Below are positions 41,175 to 52,847 of a stretch of 64,000 nt of DNA, piece by piece. Source of the DNA: Gammaproteobacteria bacterium. Lineage in GTDB: Bacteria > Pseudomonadota > Gammaproteobacteria > Steroidobacterales > Woeseiaceae. Under the pieces are notes generated by a model. That model was given only the letters and a program-made list of their open reading frames with translations, made no database searches and was not told where the DNA came from. How positions within the stretch are numbered: position 1 is the stretch's first letter; every line of letters starts with the position of its first letter. The DNA is taken from the NCBI GenBank assembly GCA_029863305.1, contig JAOTVR010000006.1:18468-82467 (forward strand), given 5' to 3'. Made by a program: the position numbers and the translations under genes.

Positions 41175-42163
41175 CGGACAAATTTCGCGCGTACAGGATC
41201 GACGAACAAGACGGGAACGTTGTCGCCGGGTTTCAGGAGCTGGCACTTGAGGACCTGACGCCGGGCAATGTCGTCATCAAGGTCAGTCACTCGACAATCA
41301 ATTACAAGGATGCGCTGGCGGCGACAGGCAGCGGCCGAATATTGCGACGCTATCCCTTGAACGGCGGCATCGACCTCGCCGGCACGGTGGTCAGTTCGGA
41401 GGATGCCGAGCTTCAGGCCGGCGCAAGCGTGCTGGTGAACGGCTGTGGTCTCAGCGAGACCGTCGACGGCGGCTACTCCGAGTTCGCTCGCGTCGACAGT
41501 GCGAGCGTCGTGCCGATTCCACAGGGCATGACGGCCAATGAGGCCATGCAAATCGGTACGGCCGGTTATACTGCGGCGCTCGCGATTCACCGCATGGAAC
41601 AGAACGGCCAGCTGCCGGAAAACGGTCCGGTGGTTGTCACCGGCGCCACCGGCGGTGTCGGGAGTATTGCGATCGACATGCTTGGCAGGCGCGGTTACGA
41701 GGTTGTAGCCGTAACCGGCAAGGGCGCAGAAGAGAGCTACCTCAGGAGCATCGGCGCACAGCGCGTGCTGTTGCGCGAGCAGATCGACCTGGGCAAGCGG
41801 CCAATGGAAAAAGCGGAGTGGGCAGGCGCGATCGACAACCTCGGCGGCGACTACCTGGCGTGGTTGACGCGCACGATGGCATACGGCGGCAATATTGCCA
41901 GCATCGGTCTGGCGGCCAGTCACGAACTCAACACGACTGTCCTGCCGTTCATCCTGCGCGCCGTCTGCCTGCTCGGCATCAATTCAGTCGAGACGCCACG
42001 CGACCTTCGACTTGCCGTCTGGTCCAGAATTGGCGGCGACCTGAAACCACAGCACCTCGATGTGATCGGTCGGCGCACGCTTCCATTCGATGAACTGCCC
42101 GGAGCATTTCAAGACTACATGGACGGCGCTGTGACGGGCCGCACGGTGGTCGAAATCGCCTGA
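41171..42163 (+). CDS. acuI: Acrylyl-CoA reductase (NADPH), AcuI/YhdH family
   Basis: Medium-chain reductase of 330 residues. Typical AcuI/YhdH features are VSHSTINYKDALAATG, GIDLAGTVV and PIPQGMTANEAMQIGTAGYTAALA, and the NADPH-binding loop VTGATGGVGSIAIDML. The family reduces acrylyl-CoA to propanoyl-CoA, a step in acrylate and DMSP use and in detoxification of reactive acrylyl-CoA. prpB and prpD, which consume the product, lie directly downstream. The ATG at 41171 overlaps the MBL-fold gene. Confidence 0.88.
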   Translation: MTDKFRAYRIDEQDGNVVAGFQELALEDLTPGNVVIKVSHSTINYKDALAATGSGRILRRYPLNGGIDLAGTVVSSEDAELQAGASVLVNGCGLSETVDGGYSEFARVDSASVVPIPQGMTANEAMQIGTAGYTAALAIHRMEQNGQLPENGPVVVTGATGGVGSIAIDMLGRRGYEVVAVTGKGAEESYLRSIGAQRVLLREQIDLGKRPMEKAEWAGAIDNLGGDYLAWLTRTMAYGGNIASIGLAASHELNTTVLPFILRAVCLLGINSVETPRDLRLAVWSRIGGDLKPQHLDVIGRRTLPFDELPGAFQDYMDGAVTGRTVVEIA

Positions 42164-42252
42164 CGCCGGCCCAGGCGAAGAGACCCTCAGATCATACGAT
42201 TTGGGAATGGCGCCTGCCGTGGTTTAGAATCGCTCCCCCATGCTGTTTTAAT

Positions 42253-42268
42253 GCAGATTAAAATCTGC
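42253..42268. promoter_or_regulatory. Inverted repeat upstream of prpB, possible operator
   Basis: GCAGATT-AA-AATCTGC is a perfect 7-bp inverted repeat 18-33 bases before the prpB start. It is the size of a dimeric repressor site. No regulator gene is adjacent, so the cognate factor is unknown. Confidence 0.4.
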
Positions 42269-42285
42269 TCGGGAGCAAACAAGTA

Positions 42286-43176
42286 ATGAGTTCAGGAGCA
42301 CGTTTCCGGGCCGCGCTCGAGGCGGAGCGGCCGCTGCAAATCGTGGGCACGATCAACGCATTTACAGCGCTGCTGGCCGAAAAGGCCGGCTTCAGGGCGA
42401 TATACCTGTCAGGCGCGGGCGTTGCCAATGCGTCCTTCGGCTTGCCGGATCTGGCAATGACGACCTTGAACGACGTCTGTGAAGACGTGCGCCGGATTGC
42501 ATCGGTCAGCGACCTGCCGTTGCTCGTCGATGCCGATACTGGCTGGGGCAGCGCATTCATGATCGCGAGAACGATGCGTGAAATGACCTGGGCCGGCGCG
42601 GCCGGATGTCACCTCGAAGATCAGGTCGCAGCCAAACGCTGCGGACACCGTCCCGGCAAGGCGCTGGTCGAACCGCAGGAGATGTGCGACCGCATCAAGG
42701 CCGCCGTCGATGGCCGAATCGATGACCAGTTCGTGATCATGGCGCGCACGGATGCACATGCAGTCGAAGGGCAGCAGGCGGCTCTGGATCGCGCCGCGGC
42801 CTACGTCGAAGCCGGCGCCGATATGATTTTTGCCGAAGCGCTGACGACCCTGGACGAGTATCGGCAATTCACCGACGCCATTCACGTGCCAGTGCTGGCA
42901 AACCTGACGGAGTTCGGCAAGACGCCATTGTTTACGACGGACGAGCTGGCGAAGGTCGGCATTCGCATGACCTTGTATCCGCTAAGCGCTTTTCGTGCAA
43001 TGTCGGCGGCTGCGCTGGATGTTTATACAACGTTGCGCCAGGACGGAACGCAGGTTGCGTCTCTGGACAAAATGCAAACGCGCATGGAGCTATACGACGT
43101 GCTTGGCTATCAGAAGTACGAGGACAAGCTCGACGAATTGTTTGCCGAAAAAGGGCTGGACACCGGCAAGGACTGA
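42286..43176 (+). CDS. prpB: 2-methylisocitrate lyase
   Basis: Cleaves 2-methylisocitrate into pyruvate and succinate, the last step of the methylcitrate cycle. It is 296 residues (E. coli PrpB 296). The family core is visible: [37 protein letters not shown], and the active-site KRCGHRPGK that separates isocitrate lyase-type lyases from PEP mutases. The C-terminal [17 protein letters not shown] is typical of PrpB. prpD follows after 73 bases. No methylcitrate synthase (prpC) lies in the window. Confidence 0.95.
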   Translation: MSSGARFRAALEAERPLQIVGTINAFTALLAEKAGFRAIYLSGAGVANASFGLPDLAMTTLNDVCEDVRRIASVSDLPLLVDADTGWGSAFMIARTMREMTWAGAAGCHLEDQVAAKRCGHRPGKALVEPQEMCDRIKAAVDGRIDDQFVIMARTDAHAVEGQQAALDRAAAYVEAGADMIFAEALTTLDEYRQFTDAIHVPVLANLTEFGKTPLFTTDELAKVGIRMTLYPLSAFRAMSAAALDVYTTLRQDGTQVASLDKMQTRMELYDVLGYQKYEDKLDELFAEKGLDTGKD

Positions 43177-43249
43177 AGTCGGCGAACCAGCATACGATCT
43201 TTTTCCAAATTGCGCCCGAGCCTGCACAAAACGGAAATCCGGAGACACC

Positions 43250-44698
43250 ATGTCCAACCTTGATATTCGCTCTGCGAAACGGCCTGACTGGGATCAGGAA
43301 CTGGTTGATATCGCCGACTTTGTCTGCGACGCAGAAATAGACAGCCCGCTTGCTTTCGATACCGCACATTACTGCCTGATGGATACGCTCGCCTGCGGAT
43401 TCCAGGCGCTTGACTATCCGGCCTGTACGAAACTTCTCGGGCCGGTTGTTCCCGGGGCTACGCTGGCCGGCGGTGCGCGTGTGCCGGGTACGTCATTCGA
43501 GCTCGAACCGGTCATGGCGGCCTTCAACATCGGGGCGATGAATCGCTGGCTCGACTTCAATGACACCTGGCTTGCCGCCGAATGGGGCCACCCATCGGAT
43601 AATCTGGGCGGCATACTGGCTGTCGCGGATTATCTGAGTCGCCGGAATCGCGCGGCCGGCAAGAAGGCGCTGACGATGCACGACGTGCTCGAGGCTATGA
43701 TTCGTGCGCACGAAATTCAGGGCGTGCTCGCGCTGGAGAACAGTTATAACCGCGTCGGTCTGGATCACGTACTTCTCGTGCGTGTCGCGTCTGCGGCAGT
43801 GGTCACACGCATGCTCGGTGGCAGCAAAGAGCAGGTCCTCAATGCGCTGTCGCACGCATGGATTGACGGCGGTGCGTTGCGAACATACCGGCACGCGCCG
43901 AACACCGGGTCACGTAAGAGCTGGGCAGCCGGAGACGCAACGAGTCGCGCAGTGCGTCTTGCATTGATTGCGATGACCGGCGAGATGGGCTACCCGTCGG
44001 CGCTGTCTGCCAGGACCTGGGGCTATTACGACGTGTTGTTCAAGGGCAAACCGTTCGGCTTTCAACGCGGCTACGGTAGTTATGTCATGGAGAACGTGTT
44101 GTTCAAGATCTCCTACCCGGCTGAGTTTCATTCGCAAACGGCCGTTGAGGCAGCGATGACCTTGCACGATGAGGTCAGGACTCGACTCGACGATATTGAG
44201 ACGGTCGTTATCGAAACACAGGAGGCCGGCGTTCGTATCATCGACAAGACCGGGCCGCTCGATAACCCGGCAGATCGGGATCACTGCATTCAGTACATGA
44301 CCGCGGTGCCATTGATATTCGGCCGGCTTACCGCAGCAGACTACGAAGACGATGTCGCCGGCGATCCACGCATCGATGTGCTGCGAGACAAGATGCAGGT
44401 TCGCGAGCACGAACGGTTCACCAGGGACTACTTCGATCCCGAGAAACGTTATATCGGCAACGCGCTGCAGGTGTTCTTCAAAGACGGCAGCAGTACAGAT
44501 CGTATTGTGGTGGATTTTCCGATTGGCCATCGTGAGCGCCGCGAGGAAGGTATCCCCGTTCTGAAGCAGAAGTTCGTCGACAGCGTGTCGCCGAAACTCG
44601 CCGCAGGACAGTGGGAGGCGCTGAGCGCTCTTTGCGAGGATCGCGAAAAGCTGGGGATGACGGCCGTCGATGATTTCATGGCGTTGCTGGTCGTCTGA
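43250..44698 (+). CDS. prpD: 2-methylcitrate dehydratase PrpD
   Basis: MmgE/PrpD-family dehydratase, 482 residues (E. coli 483). The ATG at 43250 follows a CCGGAGA site; an earlier in-frame start would lie inside prpB. Characteristic segments are [57 protein letters not shown] and [20 protein letters not shown]. It makes 2-methylaconitate or methylisocitrate for PrpB, completing propionate breakdown together with AcuI. Confidence 0.95.
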   Translation: MSNLDIRSAKRPDWDQELVDIADFVCDAEIDSPLAFDTAHYCLMDTLACGFQALDYPACTKLLGPVVPGATLAGGARVPGTSFELEPVMAAFNIGAMNRWLDFNDTWLAAEWGHPSDNLGGILAVADYLSRRNRAAGKKALTMHDVLEAMIRAHEIQGVLALENSYNRVGLDHVLLVRVASAAVVTRMLGGSKEQVLNALSHAWIDGGALRTYRHAPNTGSRKSWAAGDATSRAVRLALIAMTGEMGYPSALSARTWGYYDVLFKGKPFGFQRGYGSYVMENVLFKISYPAEFHSQTAVEAAMTLHDEVRTRLDDIETVVIETQEAGVRIIDKTGPLDNPADRDHCIQYMTAVPLIFGRLTAADYEDDVAGDPRIDVLRDKMQVREHERFTRDYFDPEKRYIGNALQVFFKDGSSTDRIVVDFPIGHRERREEGIPVLKQKFVDSVSPKLAAGQWEALSALCEDREKLGMTAVDDFMALLVV

Positions 44699-44760
44699 GT
44701 TACCTGGAGGGCCAGATCCCTTTTGCCAAATAGGGCTCTGACGCCTTAAGCTGTGCGGGC

Positions 44761-45378
44761 ATGCTCGAAACCATCCAAGAAGCCCTCTCCGGGTTCGACC
44801 AAAACTACCCGGAGCAGACAGCGCAAAAATGCGCGATACTGCTCGATGAACTCGGCCGCTGGAATCGGCGCATGAATCTCACCGCGATTCGTAGCGCGGA
44901 GGAGATGGTCACGGTGCATATACTCGATAGCCTGTCGGCCCGGCCACTGTTGCGCGGCAAGCGTATTCTCGATGTGGGCACTGGCGCCGGTTTTCCCGGG
45001 CTGCCGCTCGCAATTGTGGAGCCGGACAGGTCTTTTGTGCTGCTCGACAGTAATAACAAGAAGATCCGCTTTGTTGAACACATCGCCGGATTACTTGGTC
45101 TGGGCAACGTAACCGCCGTAAATGCGCGCACAGAGGACTTTGCACCCGGCAAGCGCTTTGATACGGTGATCGCCCGGGCGGTTGCTGCGTTGCCACGGCT
45201 CGTTGAAATGGCCGGACATCACGTTGGAGAGGGCGGGTTGTTCGTGGCGCTCAAGGGGCGCTACCCGGCAGACGAATTAGAACAATTACCCGATACGTGG
45301 GGCAGTAACGTAACGGAACTCAAGGTGCCGGGGCTCGAGGCGGGTTCCCGGCATGCCGTGTTGATCGAGCATAAGTGA
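44761..45378 (+). CDS. rsmG: 16S rRNA (guanine-N7)-methyltransferase RsmG
   Basis: Methylates G527 of 16S rRNA. It is 205 residues. The SAM-binding motif DVGTGAGFPGLPLAI and the preceding NLTAIRSAEEMVTVHILDSLS are diagnostic, with ARAVAALPRLVE farther on. Loss of this gene gives low-level streptomycin resistance in other species. It precedes parA by four bases between stop and start, an ancestral rsmG-parA-parB order. Confidence 0.97.
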   Translation: MLETIQEALSGFDQNYPEQTAQKCAILLDELGRWNRRMNLTAIRSAEEMVTVHILDSLSARPLLRGKRILDVGTGAGFPGLPLAIVEPDRSFVLLDSNNKKIRFVEHIAGLLGLGNVTAVNARTEDFAPGKRFDTVIARAVAALPRLVEMAGHHVGEGGLFVALKGRYPADELEQLPDTWGSNVTELKVPGLEAGSRHAVLIEHK

Positions 45379-45382
45379 CTTA

Positions 45383-46174
45383 ATGATGCGCATCATTGCA
45401 GTAGCAAACCAGAAAGGCGGGGTCGGCAAGACGACGACCTGCGTCAATCTGGCGGCATCGCTTGCGGCAACGCAGCGCCGGGTCTTGCTGGTCGACATGG
45501 ATCCGCAGGGCAATGCCACCATGGGTTGCGGCATCAACAAGATGGAGGTCGAGAACTCGGCCTGCGATGTGCTGCTCGGCGATGCGTCTGCGGCCGACAC
45601 GATTATCTCACCGCCTGAAGGCGGTTTCGCTGTCTTGCCGGGAAACGAGGATCTGACGCTCGCCGAAGTGAAGCTGCTGCAGGAAATTGGTCGTGAGATG
45701 AAGCTCAAGAAGGCGCTTGCGCCCGTGGCCGGACTTTATGATTTTATTCTGATCGACTGCCCGCCATCGATCAATATGCTCACGGTCAATGCTCTGACCG
45801 CGGCCGACGGTGTGTTGATCCCGATGCAGTGTGAGTACTACGCGCTGGAGGGGTTGAGTGCGCTCCTGAACACGATCGAGCAGGTCAGGGACTCTGTTAA
45901 TCCGACGCTGGAGGTGTTTGGCATATTGCGGACGATGTTCGATCCGCGGATAAATCTATCCAACGAAGTATCGTTGCAACTGATCAAGCATTTCGACAGA
46001 CAGGTGTTTCGCACGGTTATTCCGCGCAATATTCGCCTGGCCGAGGCGCCCAGTTTCGGCCGTCCGGTGTTGCTGCACGATCGCTCGTCGCGCGGTGCGA
46101 TTTCGTACCTTGCGCTAGCCGGCGAAATTTTGCGGCGGGAAGATGCCCGCAAAGGGCACCTCCGGGTTGTGTAG
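45383..46174 (+). CDS. parA: Chromosome partitioning ATPase ParA (Soj)
   Basis: Walker-type ATPase of 263 residues that moves ParB-parS complexes. The deviant Walker A is KGGVGKTT near residue 11, followed by LVDMDPQGNATMGCG and the Walker B FILIDCPPS. Two adjacent ATG codons (45383 and 45386) are both possible starts. It pairs with parB and with the parS sites in recF. Confidence 0.97.
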   Translation: MMRIIAVANQKGGVGKTTTCVNLAASLAATQRRVLLVDMDPQGNATMGCGINKMEVENSACDVLLGDASAADTIISPPEGGFAVLPGNEDLTLAEVKLLQEIGREMKLKKALAPVAGLYDFILIDCPPSINMLTVNALTAADGVLIPMQCEYYALEGLSALLNTIEQVRDSVNPTLEVFGILRTMFDPRINLSNEVSLQLIKHFDRQVFRTVIPRNIRLAEAPSFGRPVLLHDRSSRGAISYLALAGEILRREDARKGHLRVV

Positions 46175-46180
46175 GAAAAA

Positions 46181-47074
46181 ATGATGGCACCAAAAAGAAG
46201 ACTGGGCCGAGGCCTCGATGCATTGCTCAGCAAACCCGTTGCTGAGACCGCTGCCGTTACGGCGGCAGCGGGCGCCGATGAACTGCGGCACATTCCGGTC
46301 GAGCTGCTGCAGCGCGGGCAGTATCAGCCTCGCGCCGATATTCGCCAGGACACACTTGAAGACCTCGCCAACTCGATACAGGCGCAGGGCGTCGTGCAAC
46401 CCATCGTTGCGCGGCCCATCTCCGCTGGCTCGGGGACGCAACGCTATGAAATAGTCGCCGGAGAGAGGCGCTGGCGCGCGGCACAGATGGCCGGTCTCGA
46501 TAAGATTCCGGCCGTCGTCAGGGAGATCCCTGACGAAGCCGCGATTGCGATGGCGCTAATCGAGAACATCCAGCGAGAAAATCTCAACCCGCTCGAAGAG
46601 TCGCGCGCCCTCGATCGACTCATACGGGAATTCAAACTCACGCACGCAGAGGCAGCCCAGGCGGTCGGGCGCTCGCGGGCGGCCGTGAGCAACTTGCTGC
46701 GCCTGCAGGAGTTGTCCGAAAAGGTCAAGGCGATGCTCGAGTCCCGCCAGCTCGAGATGGGCCACGCGCGTGCACTACTGGGTATCAGTAGCGCGGTGCA
46801 ACAACATGACGCGGCAAGGCAGGTGGTAAAGAAAGGCCTGTCGGTACGAGAAACGGAGCGGCTGGTCAGGCGCATGCTGGACAGTGCCGTGGCGAAAAAG
46901 CCGGCAGCGCCGGCGACGTCGGGAAATGCGGATATTCGTCGCCTCGAGATGGAAGTGTCGGAGAAGCTCGGTGCCAGGGTTCGCGTCAGTCACACCACGA
47001 AAGGCTCGGGCAAGCTGGTGATCAGCTACAACAGCCTCGACGAACTCGACGGAATCCTCAAGCACATCAAATAA
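46181..47074 (+). CDS. parB: Chromosome partitioning protein ParB (Spo0J)
   Basis: CTP-dependent parS-binding clamp of 297 residues. The N-terminal KRRLGRGLDALL contacts ParA. The ParB/Srx CTPase core has the C-motif region GERRWRAAQMAG and LIENIQRENLNPLEE. The helix-turn-helix region is THAEAAQAVGRSRAAVSNLLRL, and a C-terminal dimerisation domain follows. Its target sites are the two parS sequences found in recF. Confidence 0.97.
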   Translation: MMAPKRRLGRGLDALLSKPVAETAAVTAAAGADELRHIPVELLQRGQYQPRADIRQDTLEDLANSIQAQGVVQPIVARPISAGSGTQRYEIVAGERRWRAAQMAGLDKIPAVVREIPDEAAIAMALIENIQRENLNPLEESRALDRLIREFKLTHAEAAQAVGRSRAAVSNLLRLQELSEKVKAMLESRQLEMGHARALLGISSAVQQHDAARQVVKKGLSVRETERLVRRMLDSAVAKKPAAPATSGNADIRRLEMEVSEKLGARVRVSHTTKGSGKLVISYNSLDELDGILKHIK

Positions 47075-47133
47075 AAGAGCGCCGGGATGTTGTTCCTGAG
47101 GGCGCAGGAGGAACGGCGGCGCTTCGAGAATCG

Positions 47134-48294
47134 CTAAGCGACTTCGCCGACGCCGTGGCCGGGACCATAAACGCGGCGCATTATGTCAGGCATCACGGCT
47201 TCCGATATCAGAAAGCCCTGCATCTTGTCGCATTCGATGGTCTTCAGGAATTCGAACGTCGCGTCGTCTTCCACACCTTCGGCACAGACCGACATGCCGA
47301 GGTTGTGTGCCAGGCCGGTTACGGCGGCGAGTATCGTCCTTTTCACGGGGTCTTTTTGCGCGCGCTTCAGGGCAGAGGCGTGGATCTTGATTTCGTCGAA
47401 CGGCAGTTGCTCGAATGTGCCGAGAGACGCGGCCGCCACTCGAAAATCATCAAGACACAGCCGAAAGCCCCTGTCCCGCAATGCGGCAAGGGCCCTCAAG
47501 TGTGGCGCCTCAGGGTCGGCCAGCTCCTGCTCTGCGATTTCGAACGTGAAGCGAGAGCACTCGAAGCCGAAGCTCGTGACGATGTCCTCATACTGTTCGG
47601 CCAGGGACGCGTCGCTGAGGAGGCTCGACGCCAGATTGATGCAGGAATTGAGTACCAGGCCCTGTTGTTCCCACTTCTGTAGCTGAGAGGCCGCCTCGCG
47701 CAGGACGAATTCACTGATAGAGCCCATCAGGTCGAACGCCTCGACCTCGGGCAAAAACTCGAGCGGGCCGACGAACCCGTGTTGCGGGTGCCGCCAGCGC
47801 ACGAGCGCCTCGGCTTCGCGGGTCAGCCACTCGGCAGCGGAGCTACGCTCGACCTTGGGCTGGTACTGAACCAGGAACTCGCGATTGACGATAGCGTCCT
47901 CGATATCCTTGCGAGAGAGCCGCAACATCCGGCGCCGACAGCTGCGGGCCGCATCACTGAGCAGGTCGAAGTCGAATTCAGGGGCAATCCACCAGACATT
48001 CCTCAGGTCCGTAAGGCGCTCCAGGAGCTCGGCCTTGCTGCTGAGCCGAAGCGCCTCGCGATCGGCCGCGACAATAACGCCGAACTCGCCGGGTCCGGCC
48101 GCCGTCTCGATCGTGCCGAGCACATCTTCGACAATATCCGCCTCGCGGAGCAGGATGATACGTCGTGCATGGCCGCCCATGAGCTGGGTCAGTGTGTCGG
48201 CGCTGGCAAAATAGGCCGGCGTAAGGCTAAGTTCGCGTGTGACGTCATTGAGCGCTTGAGCCCGCTGCGGGGATTCGCTGGTGATGAATAGCAT
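47134..48294 (-). CDS. EAL-domain protein with degenerate N-terminal receiver-like domain
   Basis: Protein of 386 residues from the ATG at 48294, behind a strong CAGGAGG site. Residues 1-120 resemble a receiver fold without clear phosphorylation residues. The EAL domain (about 130-380) keeps the EAL motif at 162-164 (EALVRW), an Asn in NLASSLL, the Glu of FEIAEQEL, the paired Asp in LDDF, the Glu of CAEGVED and the Gln of QGFLIS. However, the flexible loop after the paired Asp is altered (DDFRVAAASL for DDFGTGYSSL) and KID reads KIH. It may be a c-di-GMP-binding effector or a weak phosphodiesterase. It converges with parB. Confidence 0.85.
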   Translation of the reverse strand: MLFITSESPQRAQALNDVTRELSLTPAYFASADTLTQLMGGHARRIILLREADIVEDVLGTIETAAGPGEFGVIVAADREALRLSSKAELLERLTDLRNVWWIAPEFDFDLLSDAARSCRRRMLRLSRKDIEDAIVNREFLVQYQPKVERSSAAEWLTREAEALVRWRHPQHGFVGPLEFLPEVEAFDLMGSISEFVLREAASQLQKWEQQGLVLNSCINLASSLLSDASLAEQYEDIVTSFGFECSRFTFEIAEQELADPEAPHLRALAALRDRGFRLCLDDFRVAAASLGTFEQLPFDEIKIHASALKRAQKDPVKRTILAAVTGLAHNLGMSVCAEGVEDDATFEFLKTIECDKMQGFLISEAVMPDIMRRVYGPGHGVGEVA

Positions 48295-48435
48295 ATGGCC
48301 TCCTGATTCGGCATTTATACCGGTGAAATCACGGACCATATGTGCGCTGAGTCGCAATGCCGAAAATTGCGGTAAACCCCGGAAAAACACAGCAAAACGG
48401 GACGGCAGAAAGAACGCAATTCCGGCCCGAATCTG

Positions 48436-48464
48436 TTGCCATGCCAGGGGCCGAACACTATAAT
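48436..48464 (+). promoter_or_regulatory. Sigma-70 promoter of the atp operon
   Basis: -35 TTGCCA (5 of 6), a 17-base spacer and a perfect -10 TATAAT. Transcription should start near 48471, about 100 bases upstream of atpI. It is the best-matching sigma-70 promoter I found in the window, fitting a highly expressed operon. Confidence 0.85.
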
Positions 48465-48571
48465 GCGCGAGCTGTTTACAGGCCCGCCTGGAATTACCGA
48501 TAAAATGTGCGCCACATGCCGCCGGCCCAGCCGTTGGACGTGGCGTTTTTAGTGCCGGAGACAAGTGAAAA

Positions 48572-49796
<1,225 letters not shown>

Positions 49797-49841
49797 TTTT
49801 ATTGCGATTTATTTCAACAAGCTGGACTTGATCCTATCTAG

Positions 49842-50120
<279 letters not shown>

Positions 50121-50182
50121 CACCCACGTACGCCTCGACGTGACGCCCGCCGGGGCGCGACAGAGAGGCTCAGGAGACTTCC

Positions 50183-50653
50183 GTGGATATTAATGCGACT
50201 TTAATCGGCCAGACGATCGCCATGATCGTGTTTGTCTGGTTCTGTATGAAGTACATCTGGCCGCCCTTGCTCAGCGCAATTGAAGAGCGACAGGAGAAGA
50301 TTGCTGAAGGTCTTGCGGCTGCCGAACAAGGCGAGCTGCGACTTGAAGAAGCGAAGGCGCAGGCTGGTGAAATTGTCGATCACGCGCGCAAACAGGCAAC
50401 CGGCATTCTCGACCAGGCGCATGCGCGTGCGAACGAGATAGTTGCCGAAGGCAAAGCCGATGGCGTGAAAGAGCGCGAACGTCAGCTTAGTGCCGCCAAA
50501 GCCGAGATCGAGCAGGAAGCCAATCGTGCGCGCGAGGAACTGCGCGGTCAGGTCTCTGCGATTGCGATTGCGAGCGCCGAGAAGATTCTGCGTCGCGAGA
50601 TTGATGACAAGCAGCACGAGGACATCCTCGGCAAGCTGGCGCAAGAGCTCTAA
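50183..50653 (+). CDS. atpF: F0F1 ATP synthase subunit b
   Basis: Peripheral stalk subunit of 156 residues, exactly the E. coli length. One N-terminal helix ([20 protein letters not shown]) leads a long charged coiled coil ([20 protein letters not shown] onward). The start is GTG at 50183, preceded by CAGGAGA. Confidence 0.96.
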   Translation: MDINATLIGQTIAMIVFVWFCMKYIWPPLLSAIEERQEKIAEGLAAAEQGELRLEEAKAQAGEIVDHARKQATGILDQAHARANEIVAEGKADGVKERERQLSAAKAEIEQEANRAREELRGQVSAIAIASAEKILRREIDDKQHEDILGKLAQEL

Positions 50654-50659
50654 GACAAG

Positions 50660-51217
50660 ATGGCAGATCACCATACAGTTGCTCGCCCATACGCGCAGGC
50701 AGTGTTCGAACTCGCCAGAGAGGCCGGAGAGCTTGGGAGCTGGGCAGAAGCGCTTGATATTGCAGGCCAGCTTCTGGCCGACGGACAGGTTGCCGCCTAT
50801 CTGAGCAACCCGGCGTTCAGCAATGCGCAGCGCCTGGAGTTCCTGACGGGTCTGTTTGCCAAGGCAGGTGCCGGCATTCTTGGCGGCCAGGACAAGAGGG
50901 GCAACAACTTCCTCAAGTTGTTGCTTGAATACGGCAGGACAGCGGTGCTGCCCGAGATTGCCGGACACTTCGACGCATTGAAAGCCGAGGTCGAGAACAT
51001 TGTGGATGTAACCGTTACCTCGGCAAGTGCAATCAGCAAGGAACAGCAGGACGCGATTTCGAAGGCGCTTCGCAAGCGACTGGGGCGCGATGTCAGCATC
51101 GCGACGGCAATTGACGAAAATCTCATCGGCGGCGCGGTCATTAAGGCTGGCGATGTCGTAATTGATGGCTCATTGCGGGCAAGGCTTGAAGGCCTCGCAA
51201 CCGCACTGACCAAGTAA
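50660..51217 (+). CDS. atpH: F0F1 ATP synthase subunit delta
   Basis: OSCP-like stator subunit of 185 residues. It begins [19 protein letters not shown] and ends with the canonical [20 protein letters not shown]. It starts six bases after atpF. Confidence 0.96.
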   Translation: MADHHTVARPYAQAVFELAREAGELGSWAEALDIAGQLLADGQVAAYLSNPAFSNAQRLEFLTGLFAKAGAGILGGQDKRGNNFLKLLLEYGRTAVLPEIAGHFDALKAEVENIVDVTVTSASAISKEQQDAISKALRKRLGRDVSIATAIDENLIGGAVIKAGDVVIDGSLRARLEGLATALTK

Positions 51218-51230
51218 AAAGGAAAACAAC

Positions 51231-52772
51231 ATGGCACTCAAAGCTTCTGAAATCAGCCGGCTGATTAAAGAACGCATCGAGAACTTCGAAGCATCCGCGG
51301 AAGCGCGTGATGTCGGTACGGTTATCGGCGTAACGGACGGCATCGTCCGCATTCATGGGCTGACCGACGCACGCTATGGCGAGATGCTCGAGTTTCCACA
51401 AGACACTTTCGGCCTGGCGTTGAACCTCGAGCAGGACTCGGTTGGTGCTGTGGTCCTCGGCGACTACAAGCACATTTCCGAAGGCGACACCGTCAAGACC
51501 ACAGGTCGAATTCTTGAAGTGCCGGTGGGCAGGGCCCTGCTGGGTCGGGTCGTCGACTCGCTGGGCATGCCTATCGACGGCAAGGGCCCGATCGCGACGG
51601 ATCAGACCTCACCGATCGAGAAGGTGGCGCCGGGCGTTATTCAGCGCCAGTCCGTCAGCCAGCCCGTGCAGACAGGTTTGAAGTCGATCGACTCGATGGT
51701 GCCCATTGGCCGCGGCCAGCGCGAACTGATTATCGGCGACCGGCAGACCGGCAAGACTGCCGTCGCTATCGACACGATCATCAACCAGCGTGGCACGGGT
51801 ATTAAATGCATCTACGTCGCGATCGGGCAGAAGGCCTCGTCGATCGCCGGCGTTGTCAGAAAGCTCGAAGAAGAAGGCGCGATGGAGCACACGATTGTCG
51901 TTGCCGCCGCCGCAGCCGACAGCCCCGCGATGCAATACATCGCGCCGTACTCGGGCTGTTCGATGGGTGAGTACTTCCTCGATAATGGCGAAGACGCATT
52001 GATTATTTACGACGACCTGACCAAACAGGCCTGGGCCTATCGCCAGGTGTCGCTGTTGCTCAGACGCCCGCCGGGCCGCGAAGCGTATCCGGGCGACATC
52101 TTCTATTTACACTCACGTTTGCTCGAGCGTTCGTCGCGGGTCAATGCGGCGCATGTCGAGGAAGTGTCGGGCGGCAAAATCAAAGGCAAGACCGGCTCAT
52201 TGACTGCATTGCCGATCATCGAAACGCAGGCCGGCGACGTGTCGGCGTTTGTACCGACCAACGTCATCTCGATCACGGATGGCCAGATCTTCCTGGAAAC
52301 CGACCTGTTCAACGCCGGCATCCGACCGGCGATTAACGCAGGCTTGTCGGTATCTCGAGTGGGCGGTGCGGCGCAAACGAAGATTATCAAGAAGCTCGGC
52401 GGCGGCGTCCGGCTGGCGCTTGCACAGTATCGCGAGCTTGCGGCGTTCGCACAGTTTGCCTCAGATCTCGATGCCACAACACGCGCGCAGCTCGAGCGCG
52501 GCGAGCGAGTCACCGAGCTCATGAAGCAAAAGCAATACACACCGTTATCGGTTGCCGAGATGGCCTTGTCGCTATTTGCAGTCAATGAAGGCTACCTCGA
52601 TGGTGTAGAAGTCACCAAGATTATTGACTACGAGACGGCACTGCACGACTTCGCGCATGCGAACTACGGCGAGCTGCTCGAATCGATCAACAAATCCGGC
52701 GATTACGATGACGATGTCGCGGCAGACCTCAAGAAAGTCTGCGACGGGTTTGCCGAGAAAGGCGCGTATTAG
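51231..52772 (+). CDS. atpA: F0F1 ATP synthase subunit alpha
   Basis: Non-catalytic nucleotide-binding subunit, 513 residues as in E. coli. The P-loop is GDRQTGKT. The family signature [17 protein letters not shown] and the N-terminal [20 protein letters not shown] are present. An AAGGAAA ribosome site precedes the ATG. Confidence 0.99.
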   Translation: MALKASEISRLIKERIENFEASAEARDVGTVIGVTDGIVRIHGLTDARYGEMLEFPQDTFGLALNLEQDSVGAVVLGDYKHISEGDTVKTTGRILEVPVGRALLGRVVDSLGMPIDGKGPIATDQTSPIEKVAPGVIQRQSVSQPVQTGLKSIDSMVPIGRGQRELIIGDRQTGKTAVAIDTIINQRGTGIKCIYVAIGQKASSIAGVVRKLEEEGAMEHTIVVAAAAADSPAMQYIAPYSGCSMGEYFLDNGEDALIIYDDLTKQAWAYRQVSLLLRRPPGREAYPGDIFYLHSRLLERSSRVNAAHVEEVSGGKIKGKTGSLTALPIIETQAGDVSAFVPTNVISITDGQIFLETDLFNAGIRPAINAGLSVSRVGGAAQTKIIKKLGGGVRLALAQYRELAAFAQFASDLDATTRAQLERGERVTELMKQKQYTPLSVAEMALSLFAVNEGYLDGVEVTKIIDYETALHDFAHANYGELLESINKSGDYDDDVAADLKKVCDGFAEKGAY

Positions 52773-52847
52773 CCAGCCGCGTAAGCCCCAGAAAAATCAT
52801 TCATTCAACCAGAATCAGCATCGAAATAACTTAAAAGGACTTCAGAG

